This document shows positions 1-11,151 of a stretch of DNA of 64,000 nt, piece by piece. A model generated the notes under the pieces. The model worked only from the letters and a program-made list of their open reading frames with translations. It did not search any database and was not told the DNA's origin. The translations under genes and the position numbers were made by a program. Each line of letters begins with the position of its first letter. The stretch's first letter is position 1. The stretch comes from Taxillus chinensis (lineage: Eukaryota > Streptophyta > Magnoliopsida > Santalales > Loranthaceae), in NCBI GenBank assembly GCA_023512835.1, contig JAKCVP010000407.1, forward strand, positions 1 through 64,000, in the 5' to 3' direction.

Positions 1-494
1 GTGGCCGCTGGCAGGGCCATGTACCTACGTAGCGTAGCCTTGTCCGAGGTCCATCAGTCGCTTGTTGTTCGTGATTGAGCGTGCTTGCGATCGATTTGGA
101 TCTCGAGCAGACTGGACCGTAGACGACAGAACAATTGCACGCGCTCACACACTGACCCAGGACCTGGGCTTATCACCCCGCAGGGCCATCGACGTCATTT
201 GTTGTCGAGACACTCACAGTGACACAAGACGCTCCTTCTACTTGCGACTCCCCTTGCGCGACTCCTACGACCTAACTCTCCCCCTCCACCGACCCCCTCT
301 CCTCCCTTTGCTATGCCTCTACATCCCTTCGGCGGGAGAGTCTCGAAGCATTTCTCAGACAACGTATGACTTCTTCTCTCATTACTCCAATCCCCCGGCC
401 GGGCCGTCGGTCGTTCTAGTCCGACGTCTACAGACATCCCCGCTCCATTCTTAGACGCTGGAGACAACGCCCGTTCATCAGCGCCCATATCAAG
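1..494. other. Upstream region of the NEDD8 protease gene
   Basis: No gene is supported here. Open frames on both strands (for example 62-454 plus and 195-488 minus) are Arg/Ser/Pro-rich, match no family I recognise and sit in CT-rich sequence typical of a fungal promoter and leader. The stretch from about 240 to 310 is strongly pyrimidine-rich on the plus strand. It probably holds the promoter and 5' leader of the gene starting at 495. Confidence 0.5.
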
Positions 495-1380
495 ATGTCA
501 CACACTGGGCAGATGCTGAAAGATTCGCAGCTTCACCCAGAGGACGCCTACCTCAGTTACTATGACATACGACGTAAGTGCCTCCGCAAAACGCTTCGAG
601 TATACTCTCCCTCTCTCTCTAACTGAAGCGCACAGTGACCCGGGAGGATGTTGATATGATCAAGGATGACTGGCTCACAGACAGCGCCATAGCATTTTGG
701 GAAGAGTTCGTTCGATATCCACTCACACGTCACTCACGCCCGGCAGACATTAATGTTCTTCTAGGTACCTCGAGCATGAGATTCTCACAAAATACCCTGC
801 GGCAAACGTCGTCCTCTTGCGACCGACCATGAGCTTCATGCTCATACAGACGCCAGATCCCAGGACTATCAAGGACGCTTTGCCCTCCTTCAGCGGCGTA
901 TCTCACATCTTTCTGCCGGTCAACGATTGTCGCGCACCCAATGTAGCGGAGGGTGGAAGTCACTGGTCACTTCTGCTCGTCAGTCTAGTGGATGGTATGG
1001 CCTTCCACTACGACTCCCTACACGGATCGAATCAGCAGCAAGCCCAGCAGACCACCTACAAGCTCTCGCATCTGGTGCAGCGTCCAATACGATTTATTGA
1101 ATTGCACGACGCCCCGCAGCAGAACAATGGGAGCGACTGCGGTGTCTATGTTTGCATGATCATGAAGTACTTGCTCGTGAAGCGGCTGCTCTCTACACAC
1201 AATGACGACAAAATCAGTATGTCCATGGGAAATTCCAGTATAGATGCGAACAAGGGTCGCAAAGACATGCTTCGTCTCATTGAGGATTTCCGTCGTGAGG
1301 GCCGTCGCAGCATGAGTCGCAGCCGGAGCCCATTCGGCGGTCGGCGGTCGTCCGACGGCCCTCCCCGCGTTGGCGACTGA
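495..1380 (+). CDS. NEDD8-specific cysteine protease (SENP8/Nep1-like, Ulp1 fold, family C48)
   Basis: Three exons: 495-573, 636-705 and 765-1380, giving 254 aa. Introns are 62 and 59 bp; the join GAAGA/GTACCTC restores the family segment EEYLEHEIL. The protein is a Ulp1-type peptidase that matures NEDD8 or removes it from cullins and other targets (family knowledge). The triad is visible: His116 in GGSHWSLLLV, Asp133 in FHYDS and Cys175 in GSDCGVYVC, with Gln169 at the oxyanion position. The compact size and lack of a long N-terminal extension favour the SENP8/DEN1 branch over the SUMO proteases Ulp1/Ulp2. After about residue 225 there is an Arg/Ser-rich tail (RRSMSRSRSPFGGRRSS) not needed for catalysis, possibly a phosphorylated or localisation segment (inference). 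The start is the first ATG that opens exon 1 in frame. A second NEDD8-pathway gene, a cullin, lies at the other end of the window. Confidence 0.88.
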
Positions 1381-1601
1381 TACATTTCTTCTAGAGAATC
1401 GAAGAGGCAATGCACGTCATGACCTGTGTATTTCCACCTGGTTGTCCAAGGCGGCTTGCCTTAGTCAGATTCTCGCTTGGTGCGTTTTCTCTGCATCTGC
1501 TTCTGCTTCTGTCACTGGCCCATTGCCCTGATTGATACACGTGATGCACGGGATGTACATCGCCCCGGCTGAGGACGTTTCATTGTCTAATTCTTCCTCG
1601 T
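1381..1601. other. Convergent 3' intergenic region
   Basis: Short spacer between two genes that end toward each other. It must contain both 3' untranslated regions; no further element was recognised. Confidence 0.5.
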
Positions 1602-2850
1602 CTAGGGTAATTTTGAGATCATCTCAGCAGTAGCGCCGGTCCGCTCCTCGTCCTTCGTCTCGTAGCCCTCGGGGGCGACAACTTGCTCTAACCAGCCTTT
1701 GTCATCTTGAATTCTGGCGAATTGCCTGTCTCTGAGTGTCTTCAGCAGCCTTGCATGTGCCGGTCCAGGCTCATTGCCCTCAATGTACACCTTCTTCTCA
1801 TTCTTGCTCCGCAAGAGTATGCTCTTAATGGGCACGAGCGCCGCCGCCGTTCCTGCCGCCAGAACCTCATCAAATTCCTTCAGCTCTTCATACGGGATTC
1901 GCCTCTTCTCAACTGTCCAACCAAACGTCCGCCCAATCTCCTGGACTGAATCCGACGTCACACTCTTAATTACAGCCTGCGAATCCGGTACAACAAGCGT
2001 ATACCCATCCCCGCTCTTGTTCTTTTTGGCACCAATGAATCCCGAAGTAGAAAACTCGTCAATCTCACTGCGCGTTTTGGAGTCCAAGTGCAGCGTAATG
2101 CCGAATCCCTCCTTGTACGCGCGCTCACTGAACCGCAGCACAGGCGCATAGTTGCCGCCCAACTTTGCACTCCCCGTCCCCATGGGCGCCGCGCGATCAA
2201 AATCCTCGAGAATGAGCGCATCAACGGGATTCACACCGTGATACACAGCCGCAGGCAAGACATAGACGGCGAACGTGAACTCCGCCGGCGGATTCAGGCC
2301 CAGCTGCGCGCAGGACCCAAAGAGCAAGGGACGAATGTACATGCTCGCGCCCGTCTCGTGGGGCGGGACAAACTCTGCATTCAGCCCCACGGCGAGATTG
2401 CACGCGCGTAGAAACAAGTCGTCTGGGACCGGGGCGAGGGACGCTACTTCTGCGGAATGACGCATGCGAGCTGCATTCATGGCTGGGCGGAAGATGTTTA
2501 TGCGTGTGTTGTCTGGGGACCGAAAGGCTTTTAGACCTTCGAAGCACTGCTGGCCGTAGTTGAGGCCGGGGTTCATGCCGTGTAGGCGTAGGTAGGGGTC
2601 GCGCACAAAGGTGGGGGGTCCCCAGGAGCCATTCTTGTAGTGTGCTTCTATGTGGCCGTTTACTTCGTGGATTTTGAAGCCAATGTTTGACCAGTCTGTG
2701 GAAGGAGGGGAGTGACAGTTAGTCTTGTTCTTGTTTTCTTTCGCTTCAGATTGAGAAATCTGGCTGCTCGTGGGAATTTTGCATAGTGGTGGTGGTGAGA
2801 GGGGATTACGCACCGAGGGAGGTGGTGGGTGGTGGGGGAAAGGACGTCAT
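1602..2850 (-). CDS. Branched-chain amino acid aminotransferase (class IV, PLP-dependent)
   Basis: Two exons: 2850-2814 and 2695-1602 (118-bp intron, GTGCGT donor), 376 aa. It transfers the amino group between Leu/Ile/Val and 2-oxoglutarate, the last step of synthesis and first step of breakdown. The PLP lysine is Lys190 in SAKLGGNYAP. Other fold-IV marks are LNYGQQCFEGLKAF, YIRPLLFGS, and the C-terminal GTAAALVPI, which contacts cofactor phosphate. The ATG at 2850 gives a short Pro-rich N-terminus without an obvious mitochondrial presequence, so a cytosolic Bat2-like enzyme is likelier than a Bat1-like one. The downstream exon stays open beyond its acceptor, so a single-exon model would wrongly add about 30 residues of intron. 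A PDK/BCKDK-family kinase lies 4 kb away, but no operon-like link can be inferred. Confidence 0.9.
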
Positions 2851-3319
2851 GACTGTCTTGCCTTGGATTGAGACAGCGACGGCTGAGGGGATTAATCAAA
2901 GTTGCTACTCGAGGGAATGCTTGCGGATGGATCTGGTGTGTGAATATGAGAAGAAACTGTCAAATCAAGGAGAGGATGGGTGAAAGATATTGTACCAAAG
3001 TGAGTCAGTACCTTGTCGATCTCAAAGTCCGTTCGCAAAGTCCGTCCTCGGCTGGGCCCAAGGTCGCGGTTCCAATGCTTCTGCTGACTAAGCATGAACC
3101 GGCCTATGCCCTTGCGTGGAACTTGAGCATCCATAGCACGAGCAAATGCTGTATACATTCAGTACAATTGAGGACGAGGAGGATGGATAGACGCATGTCT
3201 GATTATGCGACCAGAAAAGAGTCCATTCGCGTTGTGCTGCAGGGCCTATCTCACAGGATGACTTCCTCTGCACTACCCTTGGCCCAGCAACGAAGCGAGT
3301 CGGCATTTACCAGCTGCCC
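2851..3319. other. Intergenic: promoter of the aminotransferase gene, 3' region of the phosphorylase gene
   Basis: No coding region is supported. Overlapping frames on both strands (for example 2868-3386) show no family resemblance and partly run into the last phosphorylase exon. It should hold the aminotransferase promoter and the phosphorylase terminator. Confidence 0.5.
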
Positions 3320-6200
3320 TCAAGCCTCGAGTGCCGTCCCATTTTTAATCACTACAGGCTCGGCGTTCCAAATGGCCTCTCCATAGTCCGCAATACAACG
3401 ATCGGAGCTGAAGTAGCCCATTCGACTCACGCTGGTGATACTCTTGTCCAGCCAGCTCTCCTTGTCCTTGAAAGCTGCATCAATCTGCTCTTGGGTCCTG
3501 CAGTAGCTGTCAAAGTCGTCAGAGACGAGATAATAGTCGCCGTGGTGCGCGATGCTATCAATGAGACCGTAGAATTCCGAGGCGTCGCCGAACCTGCCAG
3601 ATGAGATTGCGTCGAAAACTTGTTGAAGTCCGGCATCAACCTTGAAGGAACCTCCATAGACATGCGAATGGCGGAGCTCTTCAACATTCTCCGACAAGTT
3701 GCCAAACAAGAAGATATTCTCTTCGCCAATCTCCCGAGTTATTTCAATCTACGCATTTGTTAGCCACAGACCTGGAAATTGTCTTTGTTGTTGCGACTTA
3801 CATTAGCGCCATCGCAAGTGCCGATCAAAAGTCCTCCGTTGAGCACAAACTTCATGTTGGACGTGCCGCTACCCTCTGTTCCGGCAGTCGAAATGTGTTC
3901 ACTTATGTCGGAGGCTGCGACAAGCATCTCCGCTTTGCTGACATTGTAGTCTTCGATGAACACAACTTTGAACAGGTCTCCAACATCGGGATCATTGTTA
4001 ACAACCTCGCTGACCTTGTTGATGAGGTGGATGATGGTCTTGGCCATCCAGTACCCCGGCGCTGCTTTGCCTCCGATGATAGTCACACGAGGCTGTAGGG
4101 AAGCCTTCTCATCGGCGGAAAGTTGCTTGATCTTGAGATAGCGGTAGATGACCCCAAAGATATTCAACTGCTGCCGTTTGTATTCGTGGATACGCTTGAC
4201 TTGTATGTCAAAGAGAGCTGCAGGATCGACCTTGACTCCATTATGCTCCCGGATGTATTTGGCGAGTGCGACTTTGTTGGCGAATTTGATGTCGGCCCAC
4301 TGTTGACGGAATTGCTTGTCGTCGAGGTGACGTTCGATCTCGGACAAGCGAGTGAGGTCTTTCAGGTATTCGTACCCGCCAGTCTTGGAGGCGATCAATG
4401 CCGCAAGCTTCGGGTTTGCCTGGTGAAGCCATCTTCTTGGTGTGACGCCATTAGTAACATTAGTGAACTTGTCAATGCCGTACACTGAAACAAAGTCTCT
4501 GAATATGCCGGTCTTCAGCAAGTCGGAGTGCAGTTCGGCAACGCCGTTGACTTTATGACTGCCAATGATTGCAAGATTGGCCATGCGAATCATCTTGGGC
4601 TGCGACTCCTCTACGATGGACACTCGGCTGAGAAGACCAATATCCCTAGGAAACTTCTTCTCTACTTCCTGAAGGAAGAAGAGATTGATGTCAAAGATGA
4701 TCTGGGTGTGGCGTGGGAGTAGACGTTGCACAAGAGGCAGAGGCCACTTCTCGAGTGCTTCGCTCATCTGATAGAAATACGGTGAGCAAGAGGGGCAACG
4801 AGGATCCAGCGAGGAGCGTCAGGGGCCAACTTACGACGGTGTGGCAAGTGTAGCCAAAGGTGCGTGTGACCAGATCCCAGGCTTCGACCCACTCTAGCCC
4901 TTCCAAATCGACGAGGATGCGTTGGAGCTCAGGAATGGCAAGCGTTGGGTGCGTGTCATTAATTTGAATGGCAATCTGATCAGGCAGCTGAGACCACGGC
5001 CGCTTCGACTTCTTGAAACGGCGAATAATGTCGTGAAGTGATGCCGCGCACCAGAAGTATTGCTGTTTCAGGCGGAGTTCTTTGCCACGTTCCATGTTGT
5101 CATTGGGGTAGAGCACGGCCGAGATCTGGTCAGCCTTTTGCTGATCTGCGACCGATGCCTCATAGTCTCCACTATTGAACTTCTCGAAATTGAATTCTCC
5201 CGATGATGCTTTGCTGGACCAGAGGCGTAGGTTGTTGGTGGTTGATGTCTGAAAGCCGGGTATGGGGTAATCGTAGGCGATGGCTTCGACGGTCTCCCCT
5301 CCTTCCCAGACCGCTACAGACTTGCCGTTCTGATCCTTGTATTTATTGACATAGCCGCCAAATTGAATCTCGACAGTTACATCGTGTCGCGGGAACTCCC
5401 ATGGATTAAAGTCCAGCTGTCCGAAGCTGTGTTAGCATAGGTCTTGCAAGAAGGTCAGATAGGCTGCCTTACCCAGTAGTCAGGAACCTCGACCTGATAC
5501 CCATTGATGATCTCTTGTTTGAAGATTCCGTAGCGATAACGCAAGCCATAGCCCCAGGCGGGATAGTTCATGGAGGCCATGCTATCGAGAAAGCAGGCAG
5601 CAAGACGTCCAAGGCCTCCGTTACCCAGGGCAGCATCACGTTCCTGACCGATAACGTCCTCCAGGTGGAAGCCGAGCTCCCCAAGGCCGTCACGCGCAAC
5701 GTCCTTCAGACCGACATTCAGCATGGCGTTGTCAAGAGCACGGCCCATCAGGAACTCGAGAGACAGGTAATAAACTCGCTTCTGGTCGGCCGCAGTCTGA
5801 GCTTGCTGCGTGCGGTTCCAGTCAAGGACGAGCCTGTCTCTGAAAGCCAGGGCGGTGCCAGCATAGGCGGCAAAGTCATCCACGTTGTAGAGAGAGCGTG
5901 CCAGGGTTGTGTCAATGTGCTGCACGGCAGCCTTTTCAAACTCATCTTTTGTTTCGAATGGTTTGGTGGCCTGCGAAAGGATGAACCAAGGAACAGTGCT
6001 GGCAAGACGAGTCAGATACGTACATGCTTTTTCCAGGCAACCCGTTGTGCTTCTGGTATGGACGACTCAAGAGCAGTGATTTCCTTGGGTGGCAGACCTG
6101 TAGCAGTCCTCTTGTGTTTTGGCCTGGAGAAACCTGGGCCGACCGGATGTTGATCTGGCAAGGGTGGGCCGACTGAGGGTGTTCTGGACCGCGTGGCCAT
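3320..6200 (-). CDS. GPH1: Glycogen phosphorylase
   Basis: Five exons: 6200-6024, 5970-5473, 5416-4835, 4767-3802 and 3748-3320; introns are 53, 56, 67 and 53 bp; 883 aa, the usual length for fungal Gph1. It releases glucose 1-phosphate from the non-reducing ends of glycogen (GT35 family, PLP cofactor). Visible landmarks are [13 protein letters not shown], the glucan/phosphate region with [15 protein letters not shown], the stretch [32 protein letters not shown], and the PLP lysine at about residue 725 in [12 protein letters not shown]. All five joins keep frame and rebuild conserved segments. The first about 50 residues are Arg/Ser/Thr/Pro-rich ([14 protein letters not shown]), the place where fungal enzymes carry the activating phosphorylation site (family knowledge; the exact site is inference). 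The enzyme is cytosolic. Confidence 0.95.
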
Positions 6201-6782
6201 GTTGGGAGGCGGCGAAGACGCGGTATAGTGAGAGCGAGGAGAGTTGGAGGAAGAGAAAGTGCCAACACAGCAGCGGCAGCAGCAGCACGAGAGGTAATAG
6301 AGGAGGGGTAAGAGGGGCTGGGAGGAGGAGGTGGGCAGGTGGGTACATTGCGCAAGATGGGCCAAGCCTGGATGGCATCCGGCGGGGGTCTGCAGCATCC
6401 ATTGGGTGCAAGTGTCTCAGGCCTTGGGGATATCGAGGTGTTCTTCACCCCTGTCTTGGTCTCCTTTCTGTTTCCCGTCTGCGGCCCGAGCCGCGCTCGC
6501 AACAGTCGTCACAATGCGGGCTGCAGGGTCGCCCTGGGCCCATGGCGAGCAGAGAATGAAGGACGCAGCGTCTGTAGAGGACTTGCAGCGCACCTAGACG
6601 CTCTACCACGCTTCCCCACACTCTTCTCTCACGCCCGGGTACGCTAAGTCTCCTAGCGCACGTCAAGTCACAGAGCCGCACATCTGTCGATGGCTGCGCT
6701 CTAGCGTCAAGCATGTGATTCGCACTGCCTGGCATGCGCCTGTTGCTTCCTCTGTTTGCATGGCTCGCGTCCCGTCGGGGCT
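6201..6782. other. Intergenic: phosphorylase promoter and 3' end of the kinase gene
   Basis: No supported gene. Frames on both strands overlap here (up to about 185 codons) but are Pro/Arg/Ser-rich and run into exon 1 of the phosphorylase; they look like GC-rich chance frames. A purine-rich block on the plus strand at about 6220-6340 would be pyrimidine-rich in the phosphorylase leader. Confidence 0.5.
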
Positions 6783-8090
6783 CTAGATCTTGCCGACTCC
6801 CTTGAGCTTGAGATAAACGTCAGTACCATATCCATGCAAACTCTGCACAGTGATCCCACCGCCAAAATATTCGGCGTACGCTCGTCCTAGAGGAAGCCCA
6901 TAGCCAAGACCTGCCAGTGAGCTTCTGCCTGCACTTGCGCCTGAGATGACATTCAGAGCATCGCTAACGCTCGAGCTCGATGCGGCATCATTCGCTTCGC
7001 GCTCGTTGAAGGTGGTGAAGCCATATGTCCACAACTTCTCCTGATTCTCAGGAGCAATGCCTCCGCCCCGGTCGCGGATCCTTATGATTACGCCAGGACT
7101 TGCTGACGCGAGTGGCCTGATGCTTTCATCATCGAGCTCAATGCGTCTGCTACTAGACGTCACGGCTTCCTGCTCAGCGTCCTCGGGCGTTGGTGCAATC
7201 GTCACGTGGATAGGTTCTCGCTCGTTGCCGTGCTCCACTGTTGCGCGAAAAGCATTTTTAAGGAGCTCGGTGATAATGTATTCCAAGTGAACTGGCACAT
7301 GAGCAATCGTCAGCTCTGGGTCGCCATCAATAGTGACACTCGGCCTGACACCATACGTAAACTCGCACATGTCAGACACAAAGACCTCGCAAGCCCGGAC
7401 ACTGTCGACCGGACGCAGAGCTGTATCAATGACACCAATGTAGGACGCCTGGGCTGGCTGAGCTTGCCCCTTGCTCTCATTGTGGAGGGCAATCGCTTGC
7501 TCCGCGATCAGGCGAGTCCCAATGCGATATCTCAGATGCTCGTCCAGGAACTTCGTGACGGCAGGGGCACTGATATACTTGCGTGATTCGAGGAAGCCAC
7601 GTGCCAGGAGCGGGATCGTGTTGGAGTGTGTCTGGACAAGTGAAGTCATGACATCTGTAAACTTTTCCTCCTCCTCAGGCGTCGAAATGACATGCTCAGA
7701 GTACGGCAAGAGAGTCGAGAGCGACTGCATGTAATTATTGTGGATTTGCGCAATGTGAGGGTTCGTCATGACAATGAACGGTAGATTTCGAAGTGCTTGT
7801 ATGCGGTAAGCTAATCGCTGTGGGAGGATGGACACCGAGAAGTTGGCCGACTTGTACAAAGCTGCCTGCGAGAGTGGAGGTCGGCCATGTCTGTCGCGTA
7901 TCAGCTTATGCACAAATGCACACGGGAGTAAGAGGAGTACATACTGAATAAAGTCCGCCAAAGTGACCCTATGGCTGTGCTGCGCAGCTAATCGATTGAT
8001 ATCGTGGTCGGAGACGCTTGACGTTGGTGACGCTGAAGCAGTCGCAAAGCGCCTGAGCAGACGAGGGCCAGCAATGGATCTAGACGTCAT
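6783..8090 (-). CDS. Mitochondrial PDK/BCKDK-family protein kinase
   Basis: Two exons, 8090-7945 and 7890-6783, separated by a 54-bp intron (GTATGT..CAG), 417 aa. Kinases of this family phosphorylate the E1-alpha subunit of pyruvate or branched-chain ketoacid dehydrogenase in the mitochondrial matrix and switch the complex off. The N-terminus (RSIAGPRLLRRFATASA) is an Arg-rich, Ser/Ala-rich presequence. The BCDHK_Adom3 helical domain spans about 35-205 (LPQRLAYRIQALRNLPFIV). The GHKL ATPase domain follows, with the N-box ELLKNAFRATVEH, G1 box IRIRDRGGGI and G2 box GLGYGLPLGRAYAEYFGGG. Residues LESRKYI and the ALH-to-VGVID stretch resemble BCKDK slightly more than PDK, but substrate cannot be decided by eye. 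The intron is stop-free and 3n, so unspliced mRNA would encode 18 extra residues (see findings). Confidence 0.9.
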   Translation of the reverse strand: MTSRSIAGPRLLRRFATASASPTSSVSDHDINRLAAQHSHRVTLADFIQYVLLLLPCAFVHKLIRDRHGRPPLSQAALYKSANFSVSILPQRLAYRIQALRNLPFIVMTNPHIAQIHNNYMQSLSTLLPYSEHVISTPEEEEKFTDVMTSLVQTHSNTIPLLARGFLESRKYISAPAVTKFLDEHLRYRIGTRLIAEQAIALHNESKGQAQPAQASYIGVIDTALRPVDSVRACEVFVSDMCEFTYGVRPSVTIDGDPELTIAHVPVHLEYIITELLKNAFRATVEHGNEREPIHVTIAPTPEDAEQEAVTSSSRRIELDDESIRPLASASPGVIIRIRDRGGGIAPENQEKLWTYGFTTFNEREANDAASSSSVSDALNVISGASAGRSSLAGLGYGLPLGRAYAEYFGGGITVQSLHGYGTDVYLKLKGVGKI

Positions 8091-8946
8091 GTCGTGCGCA
8101 CAATGAGTTTGGATAGATGGAAGAAGCTGACACCCATGGACATGGTGTGCTCAGACTGGAATGATGTTGTTCTTTGATACGATGGTGCGTCAGGTCATTC
8201 GGCGAGGAGCTGGTCGATCAAACGCGCAAAGCGTTAGCACTCTTATCCGCCATGACCGCTGTCGCAAGCAAACAAGTAATCGGATCCGGCCTATACGCCC
8301 GAATGTTCCTGGCTTCGAGCTACAGACTCATCTGGGCTTCCTGAGGTAGTGATGTCACCCTGAGATGCTGCTGAACACAGGTCTCTTGCCAAGCTTGGAA
8401 GCTGTAGGCCACGTCAAGTTGTGGGGGTGGTCTCGTGCAAGCTTTTGCGCTGACTGCTAACTTGAGAGCCCTAGGCACTTCCACCTTGTTCAGGCGGCCG
8501 ATGAAGCTGGTGGTCTGTGCAAGACAAATGTGAAGGCGCGCACTCAGTAATTCAAATGTACCTACAATTCCAAGCGGATCTCAGGAGCCACGAGATTGGG
8601 CAGCATTTTGTTGGGATCCGAGCGTCACGTTGGAACATGCTTAAACAAGTGATAAAAGGGAAAGCCCGCAACCGCAGAAAGTATGAAGTGTTTCGTTAAA
8701 AGAGACACGCTGCATATGAACAAAACCTGCTACCCTTATCGCTTGCATGGCTGCAGCTGCCAGACTTCCTGCCCGTCACGAGAAACACACAGTAAGAATC
8801 CGCAGACGCTCAAACCGCATTGGCCCAGGTCGTTATTCGTGTGGGATCCGATTTGTCGGATGGAACGTGAAGCAACCACTGATGACGCCAGTCTCCACTG
8901 CGATGCATCGCGGGATGTACGAGATCCATCAGTGATTCTTGTCGTT
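8091..8946. other. Intergenic: kinase promoter and 3' region of the 14-3-3 gene
   Basis: 856 bp without a supported gene. Only short frames (60-100 codons) are present and none resembles a family. No tRNA-like or repeat structure was noticed. Confidence 0.5.
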
Positions 8947-10209
8947 CTATGACTCGGGTGCCTTCTCGGCGTCAGCACTGCCCTCGGCCTTGACCTCAGC
9001 AGCCTTCTCCTCGCCCTTGGCCTCACCGGCTGCCTCACCCTCACCGCCCTCGGAGGAGGTCCAGAGAGTCAGGTTATCACGCAAGAGTTGCATAATCAAG
9101 GTGCTGTCGCGGTAAGACTCCTCGGACAACGAGTCGAGCTCAGCAATAGCATCATCGAAAGCTTGCTTTGCGAGATGGCAGGCACGATCGGGAGAGTTGA
9201 GGATCTCGTAGTAGAACACGGAGAAGTTGAGGGCAAGGCCGAGACGGATGGGGTGGGTTGGTGTCAGGTCTGTCTGTGCAACATCGGTGGCAGCCTAGTA
9301 ATCCTTGTGAGCAAAACACGGCGGCTGTTGCGCAGCACGCAGAACGTACCTTGTATGCGTCGTGAGCCGCAGTGGCGGCATCCTTGCGCTTGTCACCAGA
9401 GGCGAACTCGGCGAGGTAGCGGTGGTAGTCACCCTTCCTGTAAGCAATGCGTCAGCGACCTGTTGGCAATGTAATTGGGCTCGATTTGGACAAACATCTT
9501 GTGGTAGAAGACCTTGGACTCTCCAGACACGGCCTTGGGGATCAAGGACTCATCGAGGACGTTGAGCACATCCTCGCACACCTTCTCGAGCTCCTTCTCA
9601 ATCTTCGAGCGGTATTCGCGGATGGTACCAACGTGCTTGTCAGTGCCCTTCTGCTCTTCCTTCTGCTCTATAGAAGAAATGATCCTCCACGAGGCACGGC
9701 GGGTGCCGACAACATTCTTGTATGCCACGGACAGGAGGTTGCGCTCGTCAACGTTCAGCTCACCACCGAGCTATTGCATTGCGTCAGCTGCTGTCCATCT
9801 GAAGCCGATGGCGGCGAGTAAGTGTAAACTTCGTCTGTTCGACATACCTTGGCGACTTCCTAGAAAGGTGTAAGCGACGCTCAACATAACAGAGAGGCGG
9901 TTTTGGGAGTAGCTTACCTTCATGTAGCTGACCATCTCTTTAATAGGACGCAGTTAGCACAAGGCGTATACGGCTGGGCGTTGCAAACATACCATCATAG
10001 CGCTCAGCCTGCTCGCAGAGGCGAGCGAGGAAGGTCTTGCTGTCATTGTAGGTTAGCGACCACAGTGCAATCATCGAAGACGTGCAGCTGGTACCTTTCT
10101 CTCTGTGGCGCGAATAGCAGGGTTAGCAAAGATGGACGCAGTGAGAGCAGGCGCGTATTTTGGGGTGGGGACCCTGGAATAGGGAACGACGCACCTCAGA
10201 AGTGGACAT
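8947..10209 (-). CDS. 14-3-3 protein
   Basis: Eight exons: 10209-10195, 10102-10095, 10039-9993, 9937-9918, 9859-9848, 9770-9496, 9437-9350 and 9294-8947; 270 aa. 14-3-3 dimers bind phospho-Ser/Thr motifs and modulate signalling and metabolic enzymes in the cytosol and nucleus. Recognised segments are [48 protein letters not shown], the phosphopeptide groove [12 protein letters not shown] and [16 protein letters not shown]. The [14 protein letters not shown] start is that of the second fungal 14-3-3 paralogue rather than the EDAVYLAKLAEQ type. The tail after LTLW is acidic and Ala/Glu-rich. Exons 2, 4 and 5 are only 8, 20 and 12 nt. Every join keeps frame and rebuilds the conserved N-terminal helices, so I trust them despite their size. 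Confidence 0.93.
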
Positions 10210-11151
10210 GATTGCAAATCTTCAAAGACGGCGGGCTGCAATCAATGTACGGGGGATGACAGGTACGGGGAAGCTCTCGCGGAGACAGGACAAGGGGGTC
10301 GAGGATTCTAGATGGTGGATGGCAAGCAGTGTGGGGGAGATCAGAAGGAGATGAATCTCGAGAAGACGAGCATACGAAGTGGACCGAAACGACAACTGCA
10401 CAGGGTAACGGCGCACGGCTCTTTCTTTCCCTCGAGGCTTTCCCCCGCCGCGTGACGGACCGGGAGTTCTTGCAGCTTCGAGCTGCTTTCGATGGGGCTG
10501 GCCAGGGGCTTTCACCCTCCGCTTTTCGCCCTGTTCTGCGCGGCTACTCCTAATTTCGATAGGCAGTGGACCTGTCATAGCCGCTGAAGTCGATATGGGC
10601 CGCTGATTTGTGCATGTTGATGATAGTGTGCTACGCCAGAGCAATCAAATGCAGCAATCATCAGGCGTTCCGTGATCGCTGCCACTCACAGCATTGATGC
10701 AAAAGATCAGCCACACCTGCATGGTAAGGAAGCAGCGAACTTGCAATTCACTAAACCTTGAACAAGTCGCATTCTTGCTATGGCATCGCGCTGTTGTCAC
10801 TCGCGAATTGGGAAGTGTCACGTGGCCAAGCTTGTCAATTGTCGATAGCGGTGGCTTGCAGCAAGGGAGATCAACGTCATCAGTTGCCCCGTCACTCCCG
10901 TCAAAGTAGACGCGCTCAGCAACATGTGAATATGCTAAGTTCAGCAGCCATACACAGGCTTGACAGCACATAAACCCATGCTCAGGGCTCTGACTAGGCC
11001 GGCCGCAAGAATACCTCATACCAAGTCGTCACCCGTCATCAGTCACGTACTGAGAAGAACAATGGCTGTGAGATGACCTTGCATTTATTCCTGAAATGGA
11101 CCACTCCCTCTAACTACCTCCGGCTTTCAGACTGCTACGAAGAATCCCTCC
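10210..11151. promoter_or_regulatory. Divergent promoter region between the 14-3-3 and glutathione transferase genes
   Basis: Head-to-head arrangement, 942 bp. Frames such as 10222-10644 (minus) and 10645-11019 (minus) are not supported by any family. The half next to the 14-3-3 gene is GC-rich, the other half less so. No specific binding site can be assigned by eye. Confidence 0.45.
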
